A DNA stretch of 64,000 bases. Origin: Sphingomonas sanguinis. Lineage in GTDB: Bacteria > Pseudomonadota > Alphaproteobacteria > Sphingomonadales > Sphingomonadaceae. Shown piece by piece: positions 1 through 8,681 of the stretch; positions within the stretch are counted from its first letter, which is position 1, and each line of letters begins with the position of its first letter. Location of the stretch: contig NZ_CP079203.1 in assembly GCF_019297835.1 (NCBI RefSeq), positions 4,152,001 through 4,216,000 of the forward strand, given 5' to 3'. The translations under genes and the position numbers were made by a program. A model generated the notes under the pieces. It ran no database searches and was not told where the DNA came from. It saw only the letters and a list, made by a program, of their open reading frames with translations.

Positions 1-834
1 GCGCTGCCCGCGTCGCCCAACCAGGCGGTGGCGGTCGCGCTCGACCAGAATCCGCAGCTGATCGCCGCGCGGCGCTCGGCGGATGCGACCCGCTATGACA
101 TCAACGTGGCCCGCGCCAACCGGCTGCCGCGCGTGGCGGCGGTGTCGAGCGGTAACTATTTCAACTATCTGGGCTCGCTGAACGTGCCCAACGTGCCCGT
201 GTCGGGCGTCAACGCGACGGTCGGCGTGCAGCTGTCCATGCCGCTGTTCCAGGGCGGCCGCCCGGCGGCGCAGGTCCGTCAGGCCGAGGCGCTGCGCGGT
301 CAGGCGCTGGAGAACGCGACCGGCACCGAGCGTCAGGTCGTGGCGCAGGTCCGTTCCGCCTATGCCGTGTGGCAATCCTCGCAGGAGGTGATCGCCTCGG
401 CCGAATCGGCGGTGCGCGCCAACTCGCTGTCGCTGGAGGGCGTGCGGGCCGAGAACAGCGTCGGCACCCGCACCGTGCTCGACATCCTGAACGCCGAGCA
501 GGAACTGCTCAACAGCCAGGTGACGTTGGTGACGGCGCGGCGCGACGCCTATGTCGCGGGCTTCGCGTTGATCGCGGCGATGGGCAATGCCGAGGCGCGC
601 GACCTGGGGCTGGACGGCGGTTCGCTCTATGATCCGGTCGTCAACTACAAGCGCGTCCGCAACAGGATTAACGACTGGGGCGGCGACGGCGAGCCTGCGC
701 CGGTCGCCAGCACCACCGCCGGAACCCCCGCCCAGACGGCGGCGATCACCCGTCCGCTCGACCCCGACGTCAACGCCCCTGTTGACAGAAGCCCCGCATT
801 AACCACAGGTGCGGAGGCGCCAAGCCGGCAATAA
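1..834 (+). CDS. TolC-family outer-membrane efflux protein, C-terminal part
   Basis: The gene is cut by the left edge of the window; the frame is open from base 1 and ends at TAA 832-834, leaving about 277 codons. TolC-family proteins form trimeric outer-membrane channels for type I secretion and drug efflux. The visible part shows the family's second repeat: a strand-like stretch (VGVQLSMPLFQGG), then long helical segments with the conserved pattern VLDILNAEQELLNSQ near the end of the helical barrel. The last 60 residues are a Pro/Thr/Ala-rich tail, often seen on alphaproteobacterial TolC. The gene lies 42 bp before a PopZ-like gene, an arrangement I recall from sphingomonads. The family call is firm; the exact partner pump is unknown. 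Confidence 0.9.
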   Translation, partial: ALPASPNQAVAVALDQNPQLIAARRSADATRYDINVARANRLPRVAAVSSGNYFNYLGSLNVPNVPVSGVNATVGVQLSMPLFQGGRPAAQVRQAEALRGQALENATGTERQVVAQVRSAYAVWQSSQEVIASAESAVRANSLSLEGVRAENSVGTRTVLDILNAEQELLNSQVTLVTARRDAYVAGFALIAAMGNAEARDLGLDGGSLYDPVVNYKRVRNRINDWGGDGEPAPVASTTAGTPAQTAAITRPLDPDVNAPVDRSPALTTGAEAPSRQ

Positions 835-876
835 GGCCGGACAGGGGCCTTGGGGGCAAGAATGGGGTTTGCGGTC

Positions 877-1443
877 ATGGGTGAGATCAGCGCCGAGCCG
901 TCGATGGAAGAGATTCTCTCCTCGATCAAACGGATCATTGCCGAAGAAGGCGAAGTGCCCGCGCGGCAGCGTCGCCAGCCGCGCCCGGTGCCCGCGCCTG
1001 CGTCCGAGGATGATTCGCCCGAGGTTCTGGAACTCAGCGATCCGATGCCGCTGCGCATGAAGGTCGAGGCTGCCGCCGCCCGCGCCGCCGAATCGGCGAT
1101 GCGTGCCGTGGCGCCCGAACCGGCTCCTGCGCCCGCTCCGGCCCCCGAGCCGGTGGCGCATGTCGCCGCGCCCGCGCCCGCCGCCCCCCCGGTTCAGGCC
1201 GATGCGGAGGAGATCGAGGAGCCGATCGTTTCCCCGCGCGTGGCCGAGGCCAGCCGTGGTTCCCTGGAGGCGCTCAGCCGTATGATGGTCAAGCCCGAAC
1301 CCACCAGCGACGGCACCCTGGAGGGGCTGGTTCGCGACATGCTGCGCCCGATGCTGCGCGAATGGCTCGATACCCATCTGCCCGAGATGGTCGAGGCGAT
1401 GGTCGCGCGCGAAATCGCCCGGATCACGCGCGAAGGGCGCTGA
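877..1443 (+). CDS. PopZ-like DUF2497 protein (polar organising protein)
   Basis: This 188-residue protein begins with the short helix typical of the DUF2497/PopZ family (EPSMEEILSSIKRIIAEE), followed by a Pro/Ala/Glu-rich disordered middle (about residues 40-115) and a C-terminal helical region (LEGLVRDMLRPMLREWLD, then the family's LPEMVEAMV stretch). In Caulobacter PopZ multimerises at cell poles through the C-terminal helices, and the N-terminal helix binds partner proteins. The start at ATG 877 places the conserved helix at the N-terminus; in-frame starts at 850 (TTG) and 862 (ATG) are possible. It is tandem with the TolC gene and may share its transcript. Polar function is inferred from the family. 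Confidence 0.85.
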   Translation: MGEISAEPSMEEILSSIKRIIAEEGEVPARQRRQPRPVPAPASEDDSPEVLELSDPMPLRMKVEAAAARAAESAMRAVAPEPAPAPAPAPEPVAHVAAPAPAAPPVQADAEEIEEPIVSPRVAEASRGSLEALSRMMVKPEPTSDGTLEGLVRDMLRPMLREWLDTHLPEMVEAMVAREIARITREGR

Positions 1444-1516
1444 TCCTGCCCGCCGGCTTTTCCACCTGCATCAGGATGCAAGCGGAACCGGCGGCATCCG
1501 TCCGGGTTCGTGGGGT

Positions 1517-3139
1517 ATGAACCCGACACCCGAGACGCCCGATCTATCGAAGTCGACGCGCTCGGCCGTGTCGTCCCCGCCGATCGCCGATGCGAAGCAG
1601 CCGCATTCGGGCCAGTCGGACATCTTCTTCGCCGCCGTGAAGACAACGCGGATGCCGATGATCGTCACCGATCCCCGGCAGCCGGACAATCCCATCGTCT
1701 TCTGCAACGAAGCGTTCAGCTTCATGACCGGCTATTCCGAAGAGGAAATTCTCGGCACGAACTGCCGCTTCCTGCAGGGGCCGGAAACGGACCGCAACGT
1801 GGTGGCGCAAATCCGTGCCGCAGTGGAACGGCGCGACGAGATCGCGGTCGAACTGCTCAACTATCGCAAGAACGGCTCGACCTTTTGGAACGCGCTGTTC
1901 GTCTCGCCGGTCTATGACGATGCGGGCGAGCTGGTCTATTTCTTCAGCAGCCAGCTCGACATTTCGCGCCGCCGCGAGGCCGAGGACGCGCTGCACGAGG
2001 CGCAGAAGATGGAGGCGGTCGGCAAGCTGACCGGCGGCATCGCGCATGACTTCAACAATCTGCTCCAGGTCATCATCGGTTATGCCGATATCCTCGAGGC
2101 GCGGGTCGATCAGGGCGACCGCGGCGGACGCCGCGCGGTCGAGGCGATCGCCGCCGCCGCCGCGCGCGGCGCGACGCTGACCCAGCAACTGCTCGCCTTC
2201 GCCCGCAAGCAGGAGCTGCGCGACCGGCTGCTCAACTTCAACCAGCTGATCGAGGATTTCCGCCCGATCCTGAACCGCACGGCGGGCGAGGGCGTGGTGA
2301 TGCGCCAGCGGTTGGAGGAAAATCTCTGGAACTGCCGGATCGACCCGGTCCAGGCCGAGATGGCGCTGCTCAACATCGTCACCAATGCGCGCGAGGCGAT
2401 CGCGCGCAGTCGGGGGCAGGGCGAGATCACCATCTCGACCCGCAACATGATCCAGTCTGCCGACAGCGCCGACGGTCCGGCCAATCTGGAGCCCGGCGAA
2501 TATGTGGTGGTCCGCGTCGCCGATGACGGACCGGGCATCGACCCGCAGATCGCCGACAAGATCTTCGACCCCTTCTTCACCACCAAGGAAATGGGGAAGG
2601 GCGCGGGGCTGGGTCTCGCCATGGTTTATGGCTTCATGCGCCAGTCGGGCGGGCTGGCCACGGTCGAGCCGGACGGCGAGGGCGTGGCGCTCGCGCTGTA
2701 TTTCCCCCGCGCCGCCGGAGTCACCGAACGTCGCGCCGCACCCGTCCAGCCTGCGCGCAGCGGCGGGGTCGAGCGTGTGCTGATGGTCGAGGATCAAGAG
2801 GATGTCGGCGATCTCGGCAAATCGATGCTGGAGGATTTGGGCTATGACGTCGTCCTGACCCGCAGCGCGCGCGAGGCGCTGGACCATCTGGCGCGGGACA
2901 GCGATTTCGCGCTGCTGTTCACCGACATCCTGATGCCCGGCGGCATGAACGGCGTCGCGCTGGCGCAGGTGGTGCGGCGCGATTATCCGCATCTGTCGGT
3001 GTTGCTGACCACCGGCTTTGCCGACGAGGCGATCGACGAGGGCGCGCGCTCCTATGAGCTGATCCGCAAGCCCTATCGCCGCGCCGACCTGAACGAACGG
3101 ATTCGCGCGGTCCTCGACCGGCCGGGTGCGCGAACCTGA
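1517..3139 (+). CDS. LOV-domain hybrid histidine kinase (blue-light sensor)
   Basis: The 540-residue soluble protein has three parts. Residues about 35-150 are a PAS domain of the LOV class with the diagnostic motif GTNCRFLQG; Cys83 is the residue that forms the flavin adduct in light. Residues about 160-400 are a HisKA/HATPase_c kinase with phospho-His177 in GGIAHDFNN and an ATP-binding region (N box LLNIVTNAREA, G1 DDGPGID, G2 GAGLGLAMVYG). Residues about 420-540 are a receiver domain with phospho-acceptor Asp470 in FTDILMPG. There is no membrane segment. This layout matches LOV hybrid kinases known from Pseudomonas syringae and others. No cognate regulator is adjacent; the receiver may pass phosphate to an Hpt or an unlinked protein. 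Start ATG 1517 is the first in frame before the conserved part. Confidence 0.93.
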   Translation: MNPTPETPDLSKSTRSAVSSPPIADAKQPHSGQSDIFFAAVKTTRMPMIVTDPRQPDNPIVFCNEAFSFMTGYSEEEILGTNCRFLQGPETDRNVVAQIRAAVERRDEIAVELLNYRKNGSTFWNALFVSPVYDDAGELVYFFSSQLDISRRREAEDALHEAQKMEAVGKLTGGIAHDFNNLLQVIIGYADILEARVDQGDRGGRRAVEAIAAAAARGATLTQQLLAFARKQELRDRLLNFNQLIEDFRPILNRTAGEGVVMRQRLEENLWNCRIDPVQAEMALLNIVTNAREAIARSRGQGEITISTRNMIQSADSADGPANLEPGEYVVVRVADDGPGIDPQIADKIFDPFFTTKEMGKGAGLGLAMVYGFMRQSGGLATVEPDGEGVALALYFPRAAGVTERRAAPVQPARSGGVERVLMVEDQEDVGDLGKSMLEDLGYDVVLTRSAREALDHLARDSDFALLFTDILMPGGMNGVALAQVVRRDYPHLSVLLTTGFADEAIDEGARSYELIRKPYRRADLNERIRAVLDRPGART

Positions 3140-3156
3140 CATAAGTTCGCTTAAGC

Positions 3157-3283
3157 CTATTCCTCCCGTGCAAGGGGAGGGGGACCATGCGGAGCATGGT
3201 GGAGGGGTGTCCCCCCTCTCGATAGGGTGACACCCCTCCGTCAGGCCTGCGGCCTGCCACCTCCCGTTGCAGGGGAGGAATAG
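3157..3283. repeat. Structured palindromic intergenic repeat, family R1, copy 1
   Basis: A 127-bp element lies between the LOV kinase and valS. Its ends are an 11-bp perfect inverted repeat (CTATTCCTCCC at 3157-3167, GGGAGGAATAG at 3273-3283). Inside are hairpins: CCTCCC/GGGGAGG arms near both ends, ACCATGC-gga-GCATGGT at 3184-3200, a GGAGGGGTGTC/GACACCCCTCC long-range stem and CAGGCC-tgc-GGCCTG. Related copies are at 26611-26737 and 62304-62421. It encodes no protein. Confidence 0.85.
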
Positions 3284-3363
3284 TGGGACAAGGCGATCGG
3301 CCCGATGGGACACGCTCCGGATAGCATCTGGCGTCACGCCGCGCGGGTGATTAAGGCAGCGGC

Positions 3364-6036
3364 ATGACTGAGCTGCCCAAGACGTTCGACCCCGCCGCAA
3401 TCGAAGCCCGCTGGTATGGCCATTGGGAGGAAAAGGGCCTGTTCCGCCCCGACCGCCCGAATGCCGAGCCGTGGACGATCGTCAACCCGCCGCCCAACGT
3501 CACCGGCAACCTGCATATCGGCCATGCGCTCGACAACACGTTGCAGGACATCCTCGTCCGCCATGCCCGGCTGAAGGGCAAGGATGCGCTCTGGGTCGTC
3601 GGCACCGATCATGCGGGCATCGCGACCCAGATGGTGGTCGAGCGTCAGATGAACGCGCGTGGCGAAAAGCGCACCGACTTCACCCGCGACCAGTTCCTGG
3701 AAAAGGTCTGGACGTGGAAGGCGGAGAGCGGCGGCCAGATCACCGGCCAGCTGCGCCGCCTGGGCTGCTCGATGGACTGGGCCAATGAGCGGTTCACCAT
3801 GGACGAGGGCTTCAGCAAGGCGGTGCTGAAGGTATTCGTCGACCTGTACCGTCAGGGCCTGCTCTATCGCGACAAGCGGCTGGTCAACTGGGATGCGGGG
3901 CTCGGCACCGCGATCAGCGATCTGGAAGTCGAAACGCGCGAAGTGAAGGGCAGCTTCTGGCGCCTGCGCTACCCGCTGGCCGACGGATCGGGCTTTATCG
4001 AGGTCGCGACGACCCGGCCTGAGACGATGCTGGCCGACATGGCGGTCGCGGTCCATCCGGACGATGCGCGCTATACCGCGCTGATCGGCAAGCAGGTCCG
4101 CCTGCCGATCACCGGCCGCCTGATCCCGATCGTCGCCGACGAACATGCCGACCCGGAGCTGGGATCGGGCGCGGTCAAGATCACGCCGGGCCACGACTTC
4201 AACGATTTTGAGGTCGGTCGCCGCGCAGGGATCGAAGCGCGCGACATGCTCAACATGCTCGATGGCAAGGCGCATATCTGCCAGACCTCGGATGGCCTGA
4301 TCCCCGACGCGTTCCTCGGCCTGTCGACCGCCGATGCGCGCAAGGCCGTGGTCGCGCGGTTGAAGGACGAGGGCGTCCTGATCCCGCATATCGACAAGGA
4401 CGGCGAGGAGCATGACGCCGAGCCGCGCACGATCCAAACTCCGTTCGGTGATCGTTCGGGCGTGGTGATCGAGCCGTGGCTGACCGACCAATGGTATGTC
4501 GACGCCAAGACGCTGGCCCAGCCCGCGATCCAGGCGGTGCGCGGCGACGATATCAAGATCGTACCGCAGGCGTGGGAAAAGACCTTCTTCAACTGGATGG
4601 AGAATATCCAGCCCTGGTGCGTCAGCCGCCAGCTCTGGTGGGGCCACCAGATTCCGGCCTGGTTTGCCGATGACGGCCGCGTGTTCGTCGCCGAAACCGA
4701 GGAAGAGGCGCAAGGCCAGGCAGGCGAGGGCGTCACCCTGACCCGCGACCCGGACGTGCTGGATACCTGGTTCTCCTCCGCGCTCTGGCCGTTCGCGACG
4801 CTCGGTTGGCCGGACAATGGCGACAAGACGCTGGCGGGGCGTTACCCGAACGACGTGCTGATCTCCGGCTTCGACATCCTGTTCTTCTGGGATGCGCGGA
4901 TGATGATGCAGGGCCTGCACTTCATGGAGGATGTGCCCTTCAAGACGCTGTATCTCCACGGTCTTGTTCGCGCCGCCGACGGCTCCAAAATGTCGAAGTC
5001 GAAGGGCAATACGGTCGATCCGCTGGGCCTGATCGACCAGTATGGCGCCGACGCGCTGCGCTTCTTCATGGCGGCGATGGAAAGCCAGGGCCGCGACATC
5101 AAGATGGATGAGCGCCGGGTCGAGGGCTATCGCAACTTCGCGACGAAGCTGTGGAACGCGGCGCGCTTCGCCCAAGCCAATGGCATCGGCGCATCGACCA
5201 CGCTGGAGGCCCCGAACGCCACGCTGGCGGTCAACAAGTGGATCATCGCCGAGACGGTGAAGACGGTGCAGGCGGTGGACCTCGCGCTGGCCGACTACCG
5301 CTTCGACGGCGCTGCGAACGCGATCTACCAATTCGTCTGGAGCCGTTTCTGCGACTGGTATCTCGAACTCATCAAGCCGGTCCTTCAGGGCGGCGAAGAG
5401 GGGGGTGACGAAACCCGCGCGGTGGCGGGCTGGGTGCTCGACCAGATCCTGGTCCTGCTCCACCCCTTCATGCCCTTCATCACCGAGGAACTGTGGCACG
5501 CCATGGGCGCGCGCGATCACGACCTGATCGTGGCCCAGTGGCCGATGGCCGACGCCCGCGCGCTCGACCCCGAGGCGGAGCGCGAAATCGACTGGCTGAT
5601 CCGTCTGGTCAGCGAGATCCGCGCGGCGCGCACCGAACTCAACGTGCCACCGGGCGCGCGTCTGCCGATGCATGTGCGTGACGCGAACGAGGGGACGACA
5701 GCACGCCTGACCCGTCAGGCTTCGGCACTGGCACGTCTGGCGCGTGTCGAGGCGGCCGAGGGTGAAGCGACCGGTGGTGCGCTGCAGGTCGTGGTGGATG
5801 AGGCGACCTTCGTCCTGCCGCTGGAAGGCGTGATCGACCTCGATGCCGAGCGTCAGCGCCTGACCAAGGCAATTGCGGCGGTTGAGAAGGAACGCGACGC
5901 GCTGGGCGGGCGGCTGAGCAACGCCAGCTTCGTCGAACGCGCCAAGCCCGAAGCGGTGGAAAAGGCGAAGGCCGACCACGCCGACAAGATGGCCGAAGCC
6001 GCCCGCCTGCACGCGGCGCTGGGCCGCCTGGGCTGA
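3364..6036 (+). CDS. valS: Valyl-tRNA synthetase
   Basis: ValS is a cytoplasmic class I synthetase that charges tRNA-Val. The 890-residue protein has the HIGH signature (GNLHIGHAL, near residue 45), a large CP1 editing domain (about 180-390, with [16 protein letters not shown]), the KMSKS loop (SKMSKSKGN, near residue 542), the anticodon-binding helical domain and a C-terminal coiled-coil arm (final 65 residues, [14 protein letters not shown] onward) typical of ValS. Length and domain order are normal. It follows repeat copy R1 and is probably transcribed on its own. Start ATG 3364 matches the usual N-terminus ([11 protein letters not shown]). Confidence 0.99.
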   Translation: MTELPKTFDPAAIEARWYGHWEEKGLFRPDRPNAEPWTIVNPPPNVTGNLHIGHALDNTLQDILVRHARLKGKDALWVVGTDHAGIATQMVVERQMNARGEKRTDFTRDQFLEKVWTWKAESGGQITGQLRRLGCSMDWANERFTMDEGFSKAVLKVFVDLYRQGLLYRDKRLVNWDAGLGTAISDLEVETREVKGSFWRLRYPLADGSGFIEVATTRPETMLADMAVAVHPDDARYTALIGKQVRLPITGRLIPIVADEHADPELGSGAVKITPGHDFNDFEVGRRAGIEARDMLNMLDGKAHICQTSDGLIPDAFLGLSTADARKAVVARLKDEGVLIPHIDKDGEEHDAEPRTIQTPFGDRSGVVIEPWLTDQWYVDAKTLAQPAIQAVRGDDIKIVPQAWEKTFFNWMENIQPWCVSRQLWWGHQIPAWFADDGRVFVAETEEEAQGQAGEGVTLTRDPDVLDTWFSSALWPFATLGWPDNGDKTLAGRYPNDVLISGFDILFFWDARMMMQGLHFMEDVPFKTLYLHGLVRAADGSKMSKSKGNTVDPLGLIDQYGADALRFFMAAMESQGRDIKMDERRVEGYRNFATKLWNAARFAQANGIGASTTLEAPNATLAVNKWIIAETVKTVQAVDLALADYRFDGAANAIYQFVWSRFCDWYLELIKPVLQGGEEGGDETRAVAGWVLDQILVLLHPFMPFITEELWHAMGARDHDLIVAQWPMADARALDPEAEREIDWLIRLVSEIRAARTELNVPPGARLPMHVRDANEGTTARLTRQASALARLARVEAAEGEATGGALQVVVDEATFVLPLEGVIDLDAERQRLTKAIAAVEKERDALGGRLSNASFVERAKPEAVEKAKADHADKMAEAARLHAALGRLG

Positions 6037-6045
6037 TCCGCCTGA

Positions 6046-6073
6046 TTCCTCCCGGTCGCCCGACGGGGAGGGA
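6046..6073. terminator. Hairpin between convergent valS and antiporter gene
   Basis: Arms CCTCCC (6048-6053) and GGGAGG (6066-6071) pair, and an inner GTC/GAC extends the stem. It sits between convergent genes and resembles a single end-arm of the R1 repeat. There is no good U-tract on either strand, so termination is inferred from position. Confidence 0.45.
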
Positions 6074-6074
6074 C

Positions 6075-7853
6075 TTACCCTTGCTCGCCCAGTCGCCGCA
6101 GCCGCCGGATACGCGGCTCGCGCTGGAGTTGCGCCTCGCGCCGGATGACCTGGCGCAGCTCGTCGCGCTTTTCATGGATTGACGCGATCACAGGGCCCAT
6201 CGCGACGCCCAGATCGACCAGCACCGCCTCCGACAATTGCAGCGAGCTTTCCAGCGTCTCGGGCACCGCCTCGCTGACGCCCGCACGGTACAACTCGGTC
6301 GCATGCGCCATGTCGCGGGCGCGTGCGATGATCGGCAGGTGGGGGGCGGCCTCGCGGATGCGCCGCGCCAGCCGCACGGTGAGCACCGGATCGTCCATCG
6401 TCAGGATCAGCGCGCGCGCGGCGGGCAGGTTCAGCCGGTCGACCAACTCTGCCCGTGCCACGTCGCCGAACAGCACCGGATAGCCCGCCCGCCGCGCCTC
6501 GCCGACCGAATCGATATCCGCCTCGACCGCGACATAGGGCTGGCCATGGACGGTCAGCATGTCGGCGATCATCTTTCCGACGCGGCCGAAGCCGATGACC
6601 ACGGTGCGTCCGGTATCGGCATCTGCTTCGGGAGCGGGGGGCAGTTCGCCGCTGCGCGCTTCGATCCGACGCGAGATGACCCGGCCCGCCTTGGCGAGCA
6701 GCGGGGTGATCGTCAGGCCGATCGCGGTCACCGTCTGCCAGAAGCTGGCGGTCGAGGGCAGGATCAACTGCGCCTGCGCCGCCGTTCCCAAGACGATCAG
6801 CGTGGTTTCGGACGGGCTGCCCATCAGCAACCCCGTCTCCGCCGCGACGCCACGTCTGGCATGCGCCACGCGCAGCAGCAGATAGGTGACGATTGCCTTG
6901 ACCGCGACGACGCCGACCACCGCGAGCAGTAGCATGTCCCAGTTCTTGGCGATCAGGCGCAGGTCCAGGCTCATGCCGACTGTAATCAAGAACACGCCGA
7001 GCGCGAGTCCCTTGAACGGCGCGGTCATGACCTCGACCTCGGAATGATATTCGGTTTCGGCGATCAGCAGGCCCGCCAGCAGCGCGCCGACGATCGGCGA
7101 CAGCCCGGCGGCGGTGGTTGCGACGCTGGCGACGATGACGACCAGCAGCGAGGCGGCCAGGAACAGCTCGGGGCTCTTGGTCCGCGCGGCCTGGGCGAAC
7201 AGGCGCGGCAGGACGAACTTGCCGCCCAGATACATGGCGACCACCGTCAGACCACCTCGCAACGCGACGCCCGCAATGCCGACCCAGCCTTCGTCGCTGG
7301 CGGTCGGTGCCATGGCGCCCAACGCGAAGATGATCGGGACCAGCGCCAGATCCTCGAACAAAAGCATGGCGAAGGCGCCGCGGCCCACCGGGCTCGTCGT
7401 GCCGACCAGCGGCAGCACCAAAGCGGTTGAGGACAGGGTAAGAGCAAGGCCCAGACCGATCGCTCCGGCCCAGCCTTGCCCCAGCATATGAAGCGCGATC
7501 CCGATTAGCGCCGCCGAGCCGATCAACTCCGCCGCACCGGTGCCGAACACCAGCCGCCGCATCGCCCAAAGTCTGCGAAACGATAGCTCTAAGCCTATGG
7601 AGAACAGCAATAAGATGATGCCGAACTCGGCAAAGGGCTCGATCGACTCCGGGTTGGAGATGGTCAAATAGTAGAGCCATGGCGCATGGGGTACGAGCGA
7701 TCCCAGCCCCGCCGGGCCAACCAGCAGCCCGACCAAGATGAACCCGATGACCGGGCTGACCCGAAAGCGCGCAAAGGCGGGAATGACGATCCCCGCCGAT
7801 CCGAGGATCACGAGGGCGTCGGAAAAGCCCTGATTGTCTAACCGAAGTGCCAT
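6075..7853 (-). CDS. Kef/YbaL-type monovalent cation:proton antiporter (CPA2) with RCK domain
   Basis: The 592-residue inner-membrane protein has a CPA2 exchanger domain (residues about 10-390, roughly 12 hydrophobic segments, including the unwound-helix region GFILVGLLVGPAGLG) followed by a cytoplasmic RCK/TrkA-N domain (about 415-540). The latter begins with a Rossmann signature, VVIGFGRVGK. A short charged tail of about 40 residues ends the protein. Such proteins exchange K+ or Na+ for H+, gated by nucleotide or glutathione adducts. No KefF/KefG-type ancillary gene is next to it. Start ATG 7853 gives the expected N-terminus. It is convergent with valS (38 bp) and divergent from the cytochrome gene. 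Ion specificity cannot be read from the sequence. Confidence 0.92.
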   Translation of the reverse strand: MALRLDNQGFSDALVILGSAGIVIPAFARFRVSPVIGFILVGLLVGPAGLGSLVPHAPWLYYLTISNPESIEPFAEFGIILLLFSIGLELSFRRLWAMRRLVFGTGAAELIGSAALIGIALHMLGQGWAGAIGLGLALTLSSTALVLPLVGTTSPVGRGAFAMLLFEDLALVPIIFALGAMAPTASDEGWVGIAGVALRGGLTVVAMYLGGKFVLPRLFAQAARTKSPELFLAASLLVVIVASVATTAAGLSPIVGALLAGLLIAETEYHSEVEVMTAPFKGLALGVFLITVGMSLDLRLIAKNWDMLLLAVVGVVAVKAIVTYLLLRVAHARRGVAAETGLLMGSPSETTLIVLGTAAQAQLILPSTASFWQTVTAIGLTITPLLAKAGRVISRRIEARSGELPPAPEADADTGRTVVIGFGRVGKMIADMLTVHGQPYVAVEADIDSVGEARRAGYPVLFGDVARAELVDRLNLPAARALILTMDDPVLTVRLARRIREAAPHLPIIARARDMAHATELYRAGVSEAVPETLESSLQLSEAVLVDLGVAMGPVIASIHEKRDELRQVIRREAQLQREPRIRRLRRLGEQG

Positions 7854-7966
7854 GGCGCCAGACTAGCCCGGCTTTGTCGCGCTTGTCAGGTCGTTAATCC
7901 CACGAAACGACGATGGGGCGATTCGTCCAATGGGGCAGGGCGTAGGGGCGGCGGTAGGGCGGCGTG

Positions 7967-8416
7967 ATGAAGCCGCTCCGTTTTATCGCCGCCCTTGCCA
8001 TTCTGCCCTGTCTGGCGCTCTCAGCGTGCGGGGATGGCGACCGGGCGGAACGGCTCAAGAAAGCGGGGCCGAACCCGTCGCTCGACGCGCTGATTCAGGT
8101 CGCGGATGCCGATGCGGGCGCGCGGACCTTCGGCCAGTGCCTGGCCTGCCACACGATCGGCAAGGGCGAACTCGACCGGGCAGGGCCGAACCTGCACGGC
8201 ATCATGGGCAAGCCGGTCGCGGGCGGGAGTCCGCGCTATGGCTATACCGCCGCGTTGGAGCGGATTGGCGGGCATTGGGACCGTGCGACGATGAACCGCT
8301 GGCTGACCTCCCCGCAACGCTTTGCACCGGGAACGAAGATGACCTTCCCCGGACTGCCCGACCCGCTCGCGCGGGCGGATGTGATTGCGTATCTGGAGCG
8401 GGAAGGGCGGGAATAG
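7967..8416 (+). CDS. Class I cytochrome c, probable lipoprotein
   Basis: A 149-residue exported mono-haem cytochrome. The signal peptide ends in a lipobox (ALSAC, Cys22), so it is likely lipid-anchored on the periplasmic side. The haem site is CLACH with the following GKGELDRAGPNLHG typical of cytochrome c2/c550; the distal Met is probably in GTKMTF. The domain spans about residues 40-148. ATG 7967 was chosen over the adjacent GTG 7964 (GTGATG). It stands alone between divergent and convergent neighbours, so its redox partners are unknown; a mobile carrier to a terminal oxidase is the likely role. Confidence 0.92.
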   Translation: MKPLRFIAALAILPCLALSACGDGDRAERLKKAGPNPSLDALIQVADADAGARTFGQCLACHTIGKGELDRAGPNLHGIMGKPVAGGSPRYGYTAALERIGGHWDRATMNRWLTSPQRFAPGTKMTFPGLPDPLARADVIAYLEREGRE

Positions 8417-8449
8417 GCGAAACGCCAAACGGCGAGGGCGGGGCGTGCG

Positions 8450-8608
8450 CTTCGACTTCGCTTAGCGTAAACGGCGGTGAAGATAGCGCGCCCCTAATCC
8501 TCAACAGCCGTTCAGCCTGAGCGCAGTCAAAGGCTACGCGGAAACCTCTCCAATATCTGTTTTGCAGAGCGTTTCCCGTGGCCTTCGACTGCGCTCAGGC
8601 TGAACGGG
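8450..8608. repeat. R2-family repeats, inverted pair plus one degenerate copy
   Basis: Two copies of a 25-28 bp motif (core CTGAGCGCAGTC.AAGGC) face each other at about 8509-8534 and 8580-8608. A degenerate third copy is at about 8451-8476 (TTCGACTTCGCTTAGCG). The facing copies can form a long stem around a 45-bp loop. Similar pairs occur at 14157-14231 and 58011-58323. They lie in the 265-bp spacer between the convergent cytochrome and icd genes. Confidence 0.8.
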
Positions 8609-8623
8609 GGTGGGGCAGGGTAC

Positions 8624-8655
8624 AAAAAAAGGCCCGGAAGCAACGCCTCCGAGCC
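8624..8655 (-). terminator. Intrinsic terminator of icd
   Basis: On the minus strand a 10-bp stem (8631-8640 with 8646-8655, including two G-U pairs) with a 5-nt loop is followed by seven U (A7 at 8624-8630 on the plus strand). It lies 26 bp after the icd stop codon. Confidence 0.85.
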
Positions 8656-8681
8656 CCTTCTTCATAACCTTTCGGCAGACA

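Noticed and set aside
3334..6012. An 892-codon open frame antisense to valS, and similar long antisense frames over the LOV kinase, dxr, bamA, the GH9 gene and the PaoC-like gene
   Set aside because: High-GC codon bias removes stops from the opposite strand. The translations are rich in Arg/Ala/His, with no domain, signal or ribosome binding site, while the sense strand holds clear families.
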